From: Petunia secreta
Taxonomy: Eukaryota > Streptophyta > Magnoliopsida > Solanales > Solanaceae
Direction: 5' to 3'
Length of the DNA stretch: 64,000 nt
Assembly (NCBI GenBank): GCA_029990175.1
Contig: JARKIP010000005.1
Coordinates: forward strand, 56,843,001 to 56,907,000
The stretch's first letter is position 1, and every line of letters starts with the position of its first letter. A program made the translations under genes and the position numbers. The notes under the pieces are model-generated. The model had not been told where the DNA came from, made no database searches, and saw only the letters and a program-made list of their open reading frames with translations. Shown piece by piece: positions 1 to 9,518 of the stretch.

Positions 1-2242
1 CTAAAATTAGGACTGATGATGATGTTCAGCTTTATATGGCTGATGTAGACCCAGCTGGGGCTAGGCCAACACTAAAGGTTAGTGTGATTCCAAGGCCTGA
101 AGGAATTTCAAGTTCAAATGAACAAGATATGCATGTTGAGATGGATGAAGATGAATTAAAACAAGGTGGAGAGGCAGACGAAGAAGGTGAAGAAGGTGGA
201 GGAGTAGTTGGTAATCCTTCACAAAAAGCACCATCACAGAGCAGCCGCAACGATTTTTTTGGAAAAGACGGCACAGGTTTTGTAAAGGGTATGACTTTCA
301 AGAACAAGCGAGAATTAGTGGTGAAGTTGAGGCTTGCTGCAGTGAGGAAGCCTTTTTCTTTCAAAGCTGTGAAGAATACAAAAAAGTTGTTTTACGCTAG
401 ATGTGTTGATGCAAATTGCAAGTGGTGGCTTCGAGCATTGAGGTATCATAGTAGTGATACATTTTATATTACAATCTACAATGGCGAGCACACATGCGGT
501 GTGCAGCACCTGCAAAGCCACCATACACATGCCACAGCTGATGTTGTTGGTGAATACATGAAAGATAGGTACATTGAAGGGAAAGGAATAACACCAAAAG
601 ACATCAGAGTTGCATTTAACAGAGAATTGGGATGCAACATTAGTTATTGGAAAAGTTTGAAGGGATGTGAGATTGCAAAGGCAATAGCAAGAGGGACACA
701 TGAACACAGTTATGAAATTTTAGAGGCATACAGTTATATGGTAAGGTCCTAAAATATTGGAAGCAAGACAGCTTTGAAGCTTGATAGTTGTGGGAGGTTT
801 AAGTATTTTTTTATATCTTACGGATCTTGGATTAGGGGTTTTCTGTATATGAGGAAAGTCCTTGCTATTGATGGGACTCATTTGTCAGGCAAGTACAGCG
901 GTGTGTTGTTGTCTGCCGTTGCCCAGGATGCAGAGAAGCACATATTCCCTGTTGCATTCTGCGTTGTGGACAAAGAATGTGATGCTTCTTATGATTTTTT
1001 TTTCGAACAATTGGTTGACATAGCCCAGTACAATGATGAGTTGAGCGTTATTTCAGACAGGCATAAAAGCATAGCAAAATCAGTTGCCAAGTGGTTTCCC
1101 CAAGCTCACTACGGAGTTTGCACGAGGCGCCTTGCTGAAAATATCCGTACAAAGTTTCAATTTGGAGATCACCTGGGGTCCTATTACTTGGCAGCAGATG
1201 CATATCGTGTGGAGGAATTCAGAACGCACTTTAAGCAAATCGAAGACAACGATCCAAGTGTTGCCAGATATCTTCAAGATGACGTGGGGTTCCATAAATG
1301 GAGCAGATGCTTTTTCCCTGGGCACAGGTACACGAGTATGAACATTCTTACCAAATGTTCTGAACGTTGCGTTGGAATGTTCTATGTTTACATGGCAATT
1401 AAGCCGAGAACATTCCAATTGACGTTCAAAATAGTACCAATGATGTGTATGACGTAATCATTGATGTTCTGATCGCATGCTTAATGTTCGCACTTGCATT
1501 AGACGTATTTAGCATTAATGTCTTTGTTTGTTTGTTACAATTTCAGATTTGCAGTGATGACCTCGAACATTGCTGAGTCCACAAATGCAATGCTGAGGGA
1601 TGAAAGAGAATATCCTATTGTTGCCCTATTAAATCACATCAATCGTACATTTGGCGAAAAATTCCATGTGAGAGCTACGGAGTTCCTCGAGGTTTCAACC
1701 ATATGTGTCCCTTCAATTGAAGGAAAAATAAGATTCAACCCTGAGGAAGGGGGTAAGCTCGCAATTAGTCGAAAACGTACGTATGGTTTCACCATTATCA
1801 GTCCAGGCCAGGGAGCAGAAGTCGATTTACTCAACAGAACTTGTACGTGCAGAGAGTATCAAATTGACTTAATACCCTGTAAACATGCTATGGCAGCTAT
1901 CAGAATGCTGCGTCCAGAAGACTATGGAGCGTGCATCTATGACTTCACTTCTGCATATTACAAGTTAGAGACATATATGCTTGTGCAGAACCGATCAATG
2001 CTGTTCCACCGGAAGAATTTTGGAATGTTCCTCCTGAGCTGCTTGAGAGACGAATATTGCCTCCTTTCATCGACGTGGGTAAGGGCAGACGAAGGAAAAA
2101 GCGGATACCATCAGTTGGTGAAGTATTTTCAAGTAGGAGAAATAAATGTAGCATCTGCAAAAGGTCAGGCCACAAAAGAACTACTTGCCCCAAACGAGTG
2201 GATAGTGGACAATCCTCCCAAACTCAAAGTGTTGCTTTTTGA
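1..2242 (+). pseudogene. Mutator-like (MuDR/MULE) transposase, MULE-A copy, broken
   Basis: DDE transposase that would cut and join the element ends in the nucleus. The reading frame is already open at base 1 (MULE-B shows the N-terminal part that is missing here). A MuDR N-terminal DNA-binding domain lies at about 270-720. The MULE DDE core has its first Asp in IDGTH (about 870) and second in SDRHKS (about 1056). A SWIM zinc finger CTCREYQIDLIPCKHA lies at about 1843-1890 and a CCHC knuckle CSICKRSGHKRTTC at about 2148-2190. A 219-nt GT-AG intron (1328-1546) rebuilds the usual R-(F/Y)-x-V-M-T-S-N-I-A-E-S sequence. Two lesions are visible: a TAA at 750-752 where MULE-B has CAA, and a 4-nt deletion near 1981-1985 relative to MULE-B, which shifts the C-terminal knuckle into another frame ending at 2242. 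Confidence 0.9.
1328..1546 (+). other. Intron of MULE-A transposase, rich in TGTTC/GAACA
   Basis: The donor is cacag|gtacac and the acceptor tttcag|attt. Joining them restores an Arg codon and the conserved transposase sequence, in frame. By hand I count six TGTTC/GAACA words in 219 nt, against about 0.5 expected. The intron happens to be open for much of its length in the transposase frame, which is why a read-through ORF extends to 1457. The MULE-B counterpart (about 23869-24081) keeps most of the motifs. Confidence 0.85.
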
Positions 2243-2275
2243 TTTTTTATCTTGACAATTTTATATATTTTTATA

Positions 2276-2410
2276 TTTGAACGTTTATCTTAATGTTTCG
2301 AGCATTTATCAATGGCGTTCCAAATTCCTATTATTTTTGTAGTATATAATTCAAACTGATCATCATACGGATGTTCTAATACTGCAAACGGGATGTTAAG
2401 TGTAATGCAA
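2276..2410 (+). repeat. Dispersed 135-140-bp spacer module, copy 1 (after transposase)
   Basis: The block begins tttgaacgtttatcttaatg and ends near gtgtaatgcaa. Similar blocks lie at 5570-5706, 7538-7676, 28673-28812 and 30521-30660, each within about 45-260 bp downstream of a plus-strand stop codon in the MULE. It carries two or three TGTTC-type words. It may be a shared 3' UTR/terminator module or a protein-binding array. Confidence 0.75.
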
Positions 2411-2587
2411 TAGTCATGTTGATTCAAGCGAAGGGTTGCCTTGTGCAATTAAAAGGTGTGAAAGCATCCCTCTAAGCGGGCTTACGAAAAAAGCCATTAA
2501 TTAATCCAGATACATCACCTAGAGAGTAGTGAACGTCTTTTCAATGTTCACATCACGCCTTTTGGTGTTTTTTATGTTAAATTCATC

Positions 2588-2595
2588 TATAAATA
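2588..2595 (+). promoter_or_regulatory. Probable TATA box of the short coiled-coil ORF at 2677
   Basis: TATAAATA lies 89 bp before the ATG. MULE-B has the same word at 25433-25440, also 89 bp before its ATG. The upstream 150 bp is well conserved between copies. Confidence 0.6.
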
Positions 2596-2676
2596 CATAC
2601 ATTTCCTTGTTCCTCCATACACACAATTATCCTCCTACTTGAATTATCAAAATTTCTTCATAGACAACAAACACAA

Positions 2677-2970
2677 ATGGAAAATAACCAAAACGAAATT
2701 GTCGCTAATGGCCACTATGCCCCAGCCGAACCTGACCATAACGAATATTATGGAAACATCGCCTGGGATATTGCTGGTATTCAAACTGACATTACTGCAA
2801 TCAACCATGCTGCGGACCGCTTATCTGCTGATGTATGGAGCATAAGGCAAGTGTTAGTGCAGCGCTTGGAGCGTATTGAAAGAATGCTTCTGGGACTCCT
2901 TATCCACCAAGGGATGAATCTGGAGCAGTTTGCGACTCCTCCAAATTCTCCCAATGATGATGACAACTAG
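2677..2970 (+). CDS. Short coiled-coil protein with Pro-rich tail, MULE-A copy (97 aa)
   Basis: I do not recognise the family and assign no function. The 97-residue product has a polar, Asn/His/Tyr-rich N-terminal third (residues 1-30), then a heptad-like amphipathic helix (about 35-80) predicted to form a coiled coil, and an acidic tail ending in ATPPNSPNDDDN. It is intact in both MULE copies (96 residues in MULE-B at 25522) and differs mainly by substitutions, while nearly every other gene is broken. It has a TATA box at a conserved distance. The organisation (coiled coil followed by a TPP/SPP tail) resembles the minus-strand ORFs at 24925-25143 and 28952-29253, suggesting a small paralogous family inside the element. 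A role as an oligomerising accessory protein is conjecture. Confidence 0.6.
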   Translation: MENNQNEIVANGHYAPAEPDHNEYYGNIAWDIAGIQTDITAINHAADRLSADVWSIRQVLVQRLERIERMLLGLLIHQGMNLEQFATPPNSPNDDDN

Positions 2971-3120
2971 AACTTTTATTTAAGCATTATATATAGTACT
3001 AGTACTTTTGCATTATGTCAAGTAATTTTCTATATGTATTTTGTTTCCTTAAGTATGAATGAAAGTTATTAGATTATGTGTTAAGTTGATAATACTTCCA
3101 CTACATAAGTGATCGCCTAA

Positions 3121-3840
3121 ACTTCATCAGCAACTTGAAACATTCTAACACACGTTCCAAGCATCGTATGAAGATGTTTGACATCCTTATCAACGTAAAC
3201 ATGCTAGCATATATTTTAACAACAACCATCTAAAATGCATCAACAAGTTGAAACATCCTAACAAAAGTTCAGAGCACCGTATGAAGATGTTTGACATAGC
3301 AGAAGGAGTTTGGCCTTAAAATCGTTATTAACACAAACAAGCAAAAGCCTCACTATTTGTACAACAACACAGCACTATTTGACGAAAAAATCAACAAAAA
3401 CAAAGATATTTGTACAACAACATAGCACTATTTGACGAAAAAATCAACAAAAACAAAGATTTTCACAAGAACTTTCTTCCAGTACATTAAAAAGGCGTCC
3501 AGTACAGTAAAAAGGCGTAAAAACTCTAGTTTTTTCAAAATAGCAAAATAGCAAAAGAAAAATCCCGAGTCACTTGAAAAACATCAATAGTGTTCAAAAT
3601 TTACCTTTAGATATTACCGGAGAAAGGTATATGGTCAGCGACGAAATAGAAGACTCGAGAAGAAGACTTGAGAAGTGTGTAAGAGAAGAAAGGCGCGGGC
3701 GTTCGATATTTGAAATGATGGAATTGATAAGACTGATCAGCCGCATTTTTTAATTGTCATAATTGCCATTAAGGCCCCACCATTTTTTTTATGTTCCGAA
3801 TTCCACGCGCGTCCCTTTTCTGTATAAAATAGAGCCCGGG
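3121..3840 (-). repeat. Block X (MULE-A): copy of the promoter/5' UTR-intron region of the Ulp1 gene
   Basis: This stretch matches, in the same orientation, the region upstream of the DUF1985-Ulp1 gene at about 11620-12400 (block Y). Shared landmarks are the word cactatttgtacaacaacat, the run gacgaaaaaatcaac, a possible minus-strand splice donor AAAG|GTAAAT near 3606, and CCACGCGCGTCCC near 3810 next to a minus-strand TATA-like ATTTTATAC. No minus-strand coding region follows it, so it looks like an orphan promoter/leader or a relic of a deleted gene. It is also present in MULE-B (26040-26740). Confidence 0.7.
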
Positions 3841-4019
3841 GCGGGGGTACATTTCTTTTTTGAGATATTAGAATGTTCTTCTGGACGTGCCAAACATAAT
3901 AATCAATTAGGTAGTTCGTTTAAAATGAAACGCGGTTGCTCAAAAATAAAAGGTACTTTTTTCACGTTCAGAACATAATAAATGATGTTTGAACCCTAAT
4001 CCTTACCCTGAACCCCAAA

Positions 4020-4049
4020 CCCTAACCCTAACCCTAACCCTAACCCTAA
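4020..4049 (+). repeat. Interstitial (CCCTAA)5 telomere-like tract
   Basis: Five perfect CCCTAA units are embedded in a degenerate C/A-rich stretch (about 3990-4062, with CCCCAAAC flanks). The 6-bp unit differs from the usual plant telomere unit CCCTAAA. MULE-B has two perfect units and a CCCTGA variant at the same place (26887 onward), so the tract belongs to the element and has changed length. Confidence 0.9.
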
Positions 4050-4179
4050 CCCCAAACCGCAAAATTTTCTAACAATTCGAGAACATTCGCTCTCCTGTTC
4101 TGAACCTTGTAGGGAACGCTCTCGAACGTGGTACGTCTGTTCTGGATCTTCATACTGATGTTGTTTTTGCACCGTTGAG

Positions 4180-4800
4180 GATTAGTTGATAAATACTAAT
4201 ATAAGGATCATTTAAAATGCATAAACAATGATTTAGTAGTTTTTTAAGATTACAAAACATGCTATGTGTAAGTAAACCAAAATATATGTCGTTAATTATA
4301 CTAAACTGCAAACACTAAGTTGTTTGGCTAAGGAGTGTAGGGTTTGATTATAGATAAATTAACAATTTTAAACATTAAGAAGCGTATTATAACGAAGTGT
4401 AGCATAGATTGGACGTTATATCACTAGATAGACACATTAGTAATCTATTTGTTGATCTTACAATCTATGTGTAGCTCAATTATAGACATTCTTCGTTTAT
4501 CTACAACAACTAAGACTTCAAATCATACAAGTATTGATTGAACTGAACAATATTATGTGTATTTAAGGTGACTACATCAATAGTATGTCTATTGGAAGTG
4601 TTTACCCATAAAAGTTATACTAGAGTATACTCATTTATATCTATCGAAGGCGATTACTTAGTTATATCAGATGAAACACTTAATAAGTTATTGAGTATTT
4701 CATTAGATGTTGTTCTAACTAATGGATAATCTATATAATGATGATTTAACCTTAAATATAAAGACTTATTAATCTTTTCATGTTATATAGTTTCTTATTA
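4180..4800. other. AT-rich spacer inside MULE-A, no gene seen
   Basis: About 620 bp of AT-rich sequence, conserved in MULE-B at about 27050-27700. It has few TGTTC/GAACA words, unlike the other spacers, and no ORF or RNA structure that I can support. Short phrases such as tatatctatcgaaggcgatt recur with variation (better developed in MULE-B, 27480-27560). Confidence 0.6.
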
Positions 4801-5129
4801 CAATCATATTAAAGGTTGGAACAGTACACATTAAAATAGGCACCTATTTGAACTGAACATACTAACCCACGTTCGTGACGTAGATTAGATGTTTTGGCAT
4901 CAATCGTTGGAATTTTATATGCTAAGAAAAGTTGAGCAACCCGTTTTAAATACGTGGAGCGATCTGCTCCACACAACTTACATCTCCTATATAATCCAAC
5001 CATTCTATTATTACCTTATAACACGTGGAATAACCCCAACCATTCTATTAACTAGGTCTTTTTACCCCATTATTGAAATTTCCCTAGTTATCCCTACCCC
5101 CTCTACCTCGTCTTCTTCTTAACTCAACT

Positions 5130-5528
5130 ATGTCTCAAGGATCAACTTGTTCTCGCAGCTCCTCTCAAAATCGTCGATGTTGGTGTGGCTTACCTGCAAT
5201 ACAATTCACGGCGGGCACACAGTCGAATGCTGGACGAAAATTTTGCAAGTGTCCCCGCAAGGGTATTAGCAATTGTGGATTTTGGGAATGGTGTGACGAG
5301 GAGTACCCCCAGCCTACTACATTGGTTTTAAACAAGTTGAAAATTTCACTTGATGAAGTTTGTGAAGAAAGGGCCAATTTGCTGAAGGAAGTTGACAAAT
5401 TAGGGGCTTGTAATACTATAGATTTATTGAAGATCAGTAAGTTAGAGGCTAAATTGCAACGGTGGAAGATGTATTTCTTATTGTCTTGGGCAGTTTTTTT
5501 TGGTTTCATTGTAGCTAGGTTTATTTGA
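5130..5528 (+). CDS. GRF zinc-finger protein with C-terminal membrane segment (MULE-A)
   Basis: The 132-residue product has a GRF-type zinc finger at about residues 17-54: CWCG, then TQSNAGRKF, CKCP, and NCGFWEWCDEE, which is the family pattern of CxCG...NPGRxFxxC...C.FF.W. GRF fingers bind nucleic acid. Residues about 70-110 form a Leu/Lys/Glu-rich coiled coil and residues about 113-131 a hydrophobic segment consistent with a tail anchor. The ATG follows a C/T-rich leader and is the first in frame. The frame is intact here; MULE-B carries a copy with several stops (28245-28636). Short GRF-plus-membrane proteins are common in plant genomes near Ulp1-type elements. Function in transposition is unknown. 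Confidence 0.75.
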   Translation: MSQGSTCSRSSSQNRRCWCGLPAIQFTAGTQSNAGRKFCKCPRKGISNCGFWEWCDEEYPQPTTLVLNKLKISLDEVCEERANLLKEVDKLGACNTIDLLKISKLEAKLQRWKMYFLLSWAVFFGFIVARFI

Positions 5529-5569
5529 TACCAATCGCTGTTCATCGAGTACTACTAAGATCTACAAAT

Positions 5570-5706
5570 TTGAACGTTTTAGTTGATGTTTCGAGCATTT
5601 ATCGATGGCGTTTCAAATTCATATTATTTTTGTAGTATATAATTTAAATTGATCATCATACGGATGTTCTAATACTGCAAACGGGATGTTCAGTGTAATG
5701 CAAAAC
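5570..5706 (+). repeat. Dispersed spacer module, copy 2 (after GRF gene)
   Basis: Close match to the block at 2276-2410, including gatcatcatacggatgttct and the end gtgtaatgcaaaac. It begins about 40 bp after the GRF stop codon. Confidence 0.75.
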
Positions 5707-5836
5707 AACATTCATAAATATTCAAAACATGCTACATTGTACTGAAAATTAAAGGACAACACTTCAAAACACGACATTCCTACATATAGAAATTCTTCTT
5801 AAATGACTAGACTTGCAAGGAGGTCAGTTCTTCATT

Positions 5837-6139
5837 TCAGGAGTGTTCCGCTGGAGGCCGTGGTGGTGAAGAGTAGTTTTGGGGGTCAATCTCGACGGCA
5901 GCATGAATACCACGAAGCATAAGCTTAATAAGATTCATATCCTCACGGAATTCATCGAACTTAATTCTTAATCGCTCCACTTGATCCTCCACATTTCCTA
6001 CATATACTACAATCTAATCAACATCTGAGGTCAGATCTGCGATATCTTCACGGACATGATCGATTTCAGTGAACCTACTAGTACTTGGAACTCCACTATC
6101 ATGTTCTGGTGCTCTTGGGTGCCTTACTCTGCGAGGCAT
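5837..6139 (-). pseudogene. Short coiled-coil protein with Pro-rich tail, MULE-A copy (one stop)
   Basis: The minus-strand frame starts MPRRVRHPR and ends in DPQNYSSPPRPPAEHS, about 100 codons. Residues about 30-80 are heptad-rich. One in-frame TAG follows SDVD, where MULE-B reads Gln (28952-29253). MULE-B instead has a 2-nt deletion near the N-terminus, so neither copy is open end to end. The C-terminal NYSSPPRPP tail resembles the tails of the ORFs at 24925 and 2677. No function can be assigned. Confidence 0.6.
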
Positions 6140-6232
6140 TGTTTTTGTTTTGCCTTGTTGTTTTTGTTGTTGTTGTTGTGCAGACATTTAACATTTATTG
6201 AAACCAGGCTTGGTGCCTTTTCGGCTGCATAT

Positions 6233-6540
6233 GTGATGACTTAAAAAGGCGCCTATTCACATTGAATGATTGGGGTTAGTACACGTGTTTTAATTTTGAT
6301 CAGGGGTTCCTAATCCTTCCCGCTGAAGTCAGAACATCTTCATGGCGATACGAATCATCATATAGTCGTTCCATTAGCCTGCATAATGTGATGATTTAAA
6401 GAGGCGCGTATTCACATTGAATGGTTGGGGTTAGTACACGTGTTTTAATTTTGACCAGGGGTTCCTAATCCTTCCCGCTGAAGTCAGAACATCTTCATGG
6501 CGATACGAATCATCATATAGTCGTTCCATTAGTCTATTGG
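6233..6540. repeat. Tandem duplication, 155-bp unit, two copies (MULE-A only)
   Basis: The sequence starting gtgatgacttaaaaaggcgc at 6233 repeats from 6388 with few changes, through cgttccattagcct. MULE-B has one copy (about 29337-29495). It lies upstream of the minus-strand ORF at 5837-6139 and of the plus-strand ORF at 6833, i.e. in a divergent promoter region. Confidence 0.9.
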
Positions 6541-6752
6541 CTTTTGACGTTTATAATTCAAATTGATCTTCATGTTTGAAAATTAGTATTAGTAGTATTT
6601 TTTAAACTACTCATCATTATACACTTAACGGCTATCCCCTTCAATTCAAATCTGAAGCAAAGCAACGAATGCGTCACTTCAAAAATTTAAAAAAATACAT
6701 AACGGCTAGTGTTTGGATAAAACACACTTAAGTCGGTTACCTATTTTTCTCC

Positions 6753-6760
6753 TATAAATA
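6753..6760 (+). promoter_or_regulatory. Probable TATA box of the basic-repeat ORF at 6833
   Basis: TATAAATA lies 80 bp before the ATG. In MULE-B the matching place reads aataaatac (about 29744), weakening the box there. Confidence 0.55.
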
Positions 6761-6832
6761 CTCTATCAAACCATTCAAATTCAAAAAACTCTATACCACT
6801 ACAACCTATAATCTTCAGCCTTACCCATAAAA

Positions 6833-7303
6833 ATGGTTCGCCGACCTCCCTCCTCAATAGTTGCTACTACTGCAAGAACAGGAGCAACAAATACAAGAGC
6901 ATCCACGTCAGGAGTACCAAAAACGACAAAGGGAGCAACCTTGAAACAAGAAGGAAGAGGTGAAGCCATGCAAAAAGAAGGAAGAACGGGAAGAAGTGAA
7001 GCCAAGCAAAACAAAGGAAAAACTGGAAGAGGGTCAGCCATGCAAAAAGAAGGAAGAAAGGGAAGAGGATCAGCCAAGCAAAAAGAAGGAAGAAAAAGTC
7101 GAAACACTTCTGCAGAACAACAAGAACGTGCAAATGATATTTTGGAACAACTTCGTGCTGAAGTTTGGGGTTGGAAGTTCAAATTTGAGGAATTCTTCGA
7201 ATACTACAATAGGGATGTCAAAAAGATGTTGAAAGAAATAAAGAGGATAAAGACCATGCTCCAAATAGCAACCTTGAAACAAGATGGGACTGCATCGCGT
7301 TGA
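6833..7303 (+). CDS. Basic repeat/coiled-coil protein (MULE-A, 156 aa)
   Basis: Not recognised. Residues 1-35 are Thr/Ala/Arg-rich. Residues about 38-93 hold imperfect 11-residue repeats of the type GRGSAMQKEGR, strongly basic and likely disordered, suggesting binding to DNA or RNA. Residues about 98-145 form an amphipathic helix with the segment LRAEVWGWKFKFEEFFE followed by Lys-rich heptads. The frame is open in MULE-A. In MULE-B (29820-30268) codon 4 is TGA instead of CGA and the repeat region is rearranged and frameshifted, while the C-terminal helix remains well conserved. A dispersed spacer module follows the stop. Confidence 0.6.
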   Translation: MVRRPPSSIVATTARTGATNTRASTSGVPKTTKGATLKQEGRGEAMQKEGRTGRSEAKQNKGKTGRGSAMQKEGRKGRGSAKQKEGRKSRNTSAEQQERANDILEQLRAEVWGWKFKFEEFFEYYNRDVKKMLKEIKRIKTMLQIATLKQDGTASR

Positions 7304-7537
7304 AGTGAAAACGCATATTTTGACCAGGATGTTAATATGACTGTTTATTAAGTAATGTCTTAAATGCTAATATAATTAGCATACTTTTGTAAAGCGCCGA
7401 ATCTTTGAACGATCAAGAATGTTTTTGCCTGGTTCTTGATTATCAATGTATAAAGTAACTTTAATGTTCAGAACATCTGTTGTTGTTTCCCTATTTACTA
7501 GTTATTGAACATCAAATATCCATTAAGTTAAAAACTA

Positions 7538-7676
7538 TTTGAACGTACAACATAATGTTCTGAAAATAACTAATGCTGTTCCAATAGTCTATAATTTTTA
7601 ATATTTTTAAGTCAATCTTATCATAATACAGATGTTCTAATAATGTAAACTCGATGTTCAGTGTAATGCAAAACAA
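7538..7676 (+). repeat. Dispersed spacer module, copy 3 (between convergent genes)
   Basis: It matches the blocks at 2276 and 5570 and sits between the stop of the basic-repeat ORF (+) and the stop of the Ulp1 gene (-). It contains gaacgt, tgttctgaaa, tgttcc, gatgttcta and gatgttcag. The preceding 7400-7530 is also rich in these words (for example aatgttcagaacatc). Confidence 0.75.
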
Positions 7677-8444
7677 TAATGATTATCATTTGCCATATAT
7701 ACACATCAAAAAATGGGTAATCATCCATATATTACACCCATCAAAAACAAAAACATAATTATCCAAATTTTACAACCCATACTAAGGGACTAATTTGCCA
7801 TGGAATATGTCCACAGCAAATTTAACTAGACAGTATTCTATCACATTGTCACACAGATATTCCATCGGGGTGTTTGACAGCAAATGTTCGAGGAACATGA
7901 TGGCATACGCTCCACATGCAGTACCAGTCAAATTCCTTGGAAGGCCTTGGATGCGCTCGTACGACCATATTTCCATCGATTGGATTTCAGGAGGGAGGTG
8001 GTTGAATTTCCCCGACTGCCGGATGTATATTGGGAACATGTACATTATTGGCCCCATTATTGAATCAAAGCGATCTTCATTGTACAACCCAATGTTGCAG
8101 TCGTAGACAGCGATCCTTGCCTCCTCTAAATAAAAGACGCATGTAACATAATGCGTGCTTTCAATGTTATACACGGCAAAGAGTCTTTTCACACCATCCC
8201 ACTTCCTTCCACCCGGATATGGAGACTTACCTCTGGCATAATCAAGGAATGTATCCTCAAACTTATATTCTGCTAGATACTTGTCAAGGCCGACATCAAA
8301 CCCCTTTGCTTCCGCTTCAGCCGCATCGTATCGTACGCACAAGTTGGTCAGGAATGAAAGATCGAGGATAAGATCAGAGCTATCATAATGCCGGGGGTAA
8401 GCCTTATGCCTCACACGCATCAAGGCCAAGTACTCATCCATAAA

Positions 8445-8632
8445 CTGCATAATAAAATAAATTAGAAGTTGTGGATAAAACTATGCCCGACACATACTAT
8501 TTTATGTTTGGACCAGCCAGTAGAATGTTCAACGAACATAGGACCAGCAGGTTCTGAACGGATAAACAAATGTTTGTTCTTCGATAAAAACCAAACACTA
8601 ACACAACAATAGAAGTAAAGAGATGCACTTAC
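8445..8632 (-). other. Ulp1 gene intron 4 (MULE-A)
   Basis: Minus-strand donor AGT|GTAAGT and acceptor TATGCAG|TTT, phase 0, joining MWDS to FMDEYLAL. It contains aatgttcaacgaacat and ttgttct. Confidence 0.8.
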
Positions 8633-8825
8633 ACTATCCCACATCCACTCTTTCACGTCCAGGAAGTCCAGAAAATCCAAGTAATTAAACTCGTGACACA
8701 GGAAGGCAGTCTTTTGTTCCTTCTTCTCCTCCAAGAAAGCGTCAAATGCAGCTTTCTGGTGAATACTGAGTGCCTTGTACAGTGTCACTGGCAATCTCTC
8801 TTGGAGCCTGACTTGATCTCTCTCT

Positions 8826-8925
8826 CTAAATTTCCAAAAAAAAAAAAAAGTTTGAAAAAATCTCTAGATTTAATAGAAGAACGTCCCTTTTATGTTCACC
8901 GATTCTAATTGGATGTTTTACTAAC
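8826..8925 (-). other. Ulp1 gene intron 3 (MULE-A)
   Basis: Minus-strand donor GCAAG|GTTAGT and acceptor AAATTTAG|AGAGAG, phase 2. It contains a 13-nt A/T homopolymer and one atgttcacc word. Confidence 0.75.
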
Positions 8926-9518
8926 CTTGCCATTCTGGCAGCAGTCATTTTCTTCTTTCCTTTGTTCTTCTTTGCCTGGCGTATCCTGGACAACAAAATA
9001 TGCCTCTTTGGTTGCTGCTGCTGCTTCTCCTTCTTTGACGACGACGCTACTAAATTAGCAAGGGACAGCTGGATCGCATCAAGCTTCTGATCCAGTCCCT
9101 GTCGCCATTGAAGGCAGTCGTGACACTTGCAACTGCAGACACTAGGCTGCACATTCTCATGTTCTCTCCTCCTAGAGCTTTCTCCAACTTCGAACAAACC
9201 CCTGCCACTAAAAAGACCACCAGTAAAACGACCAGCCCTTCCACCAATCTCATCACCAACTTGTGTTTCACATCTTCCAACACCTCCAGTAACAGATTCT
9301 TCACCAACCTTTCCTTCATCAATTACCTCTCTTGGAGGGGTCCTGGGGCAATTCCTAAAAACTGTCACTCGATCACCACCAACGATCGAGCTAGCCCCCT
9401 CCAACATCACAACAAGCTGATCAATTACCTCATCGCTCCCATCAACAAACGACTCAATATTCTGAAAGATATCATCTTCCCCCTCTGCATCGATAGGGTC
9501 AATGAAAGGGTGCACCAC

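Noticed and set aside
1328..1457. Transposase exon reading on to 1457
   Set aside because: Sequence after 1327 lacks family similarity, while a GT-AG splice to 1547 restores the conserved VMTSNIAES block in frame.
4020..4049. A chromosome end
   Set aside because: The tract is 30 bp long, internal to a transposon, and present in both element copies.
6799..7182. Minus-strand frames over the basic-repeat ORF (Pro/Leu/Phe-rich repeats)
   Set aside because: They are antisense shadows of the purine-rich repeats. The plus-strand frame has the TATA box and conserved C-terminal helix.
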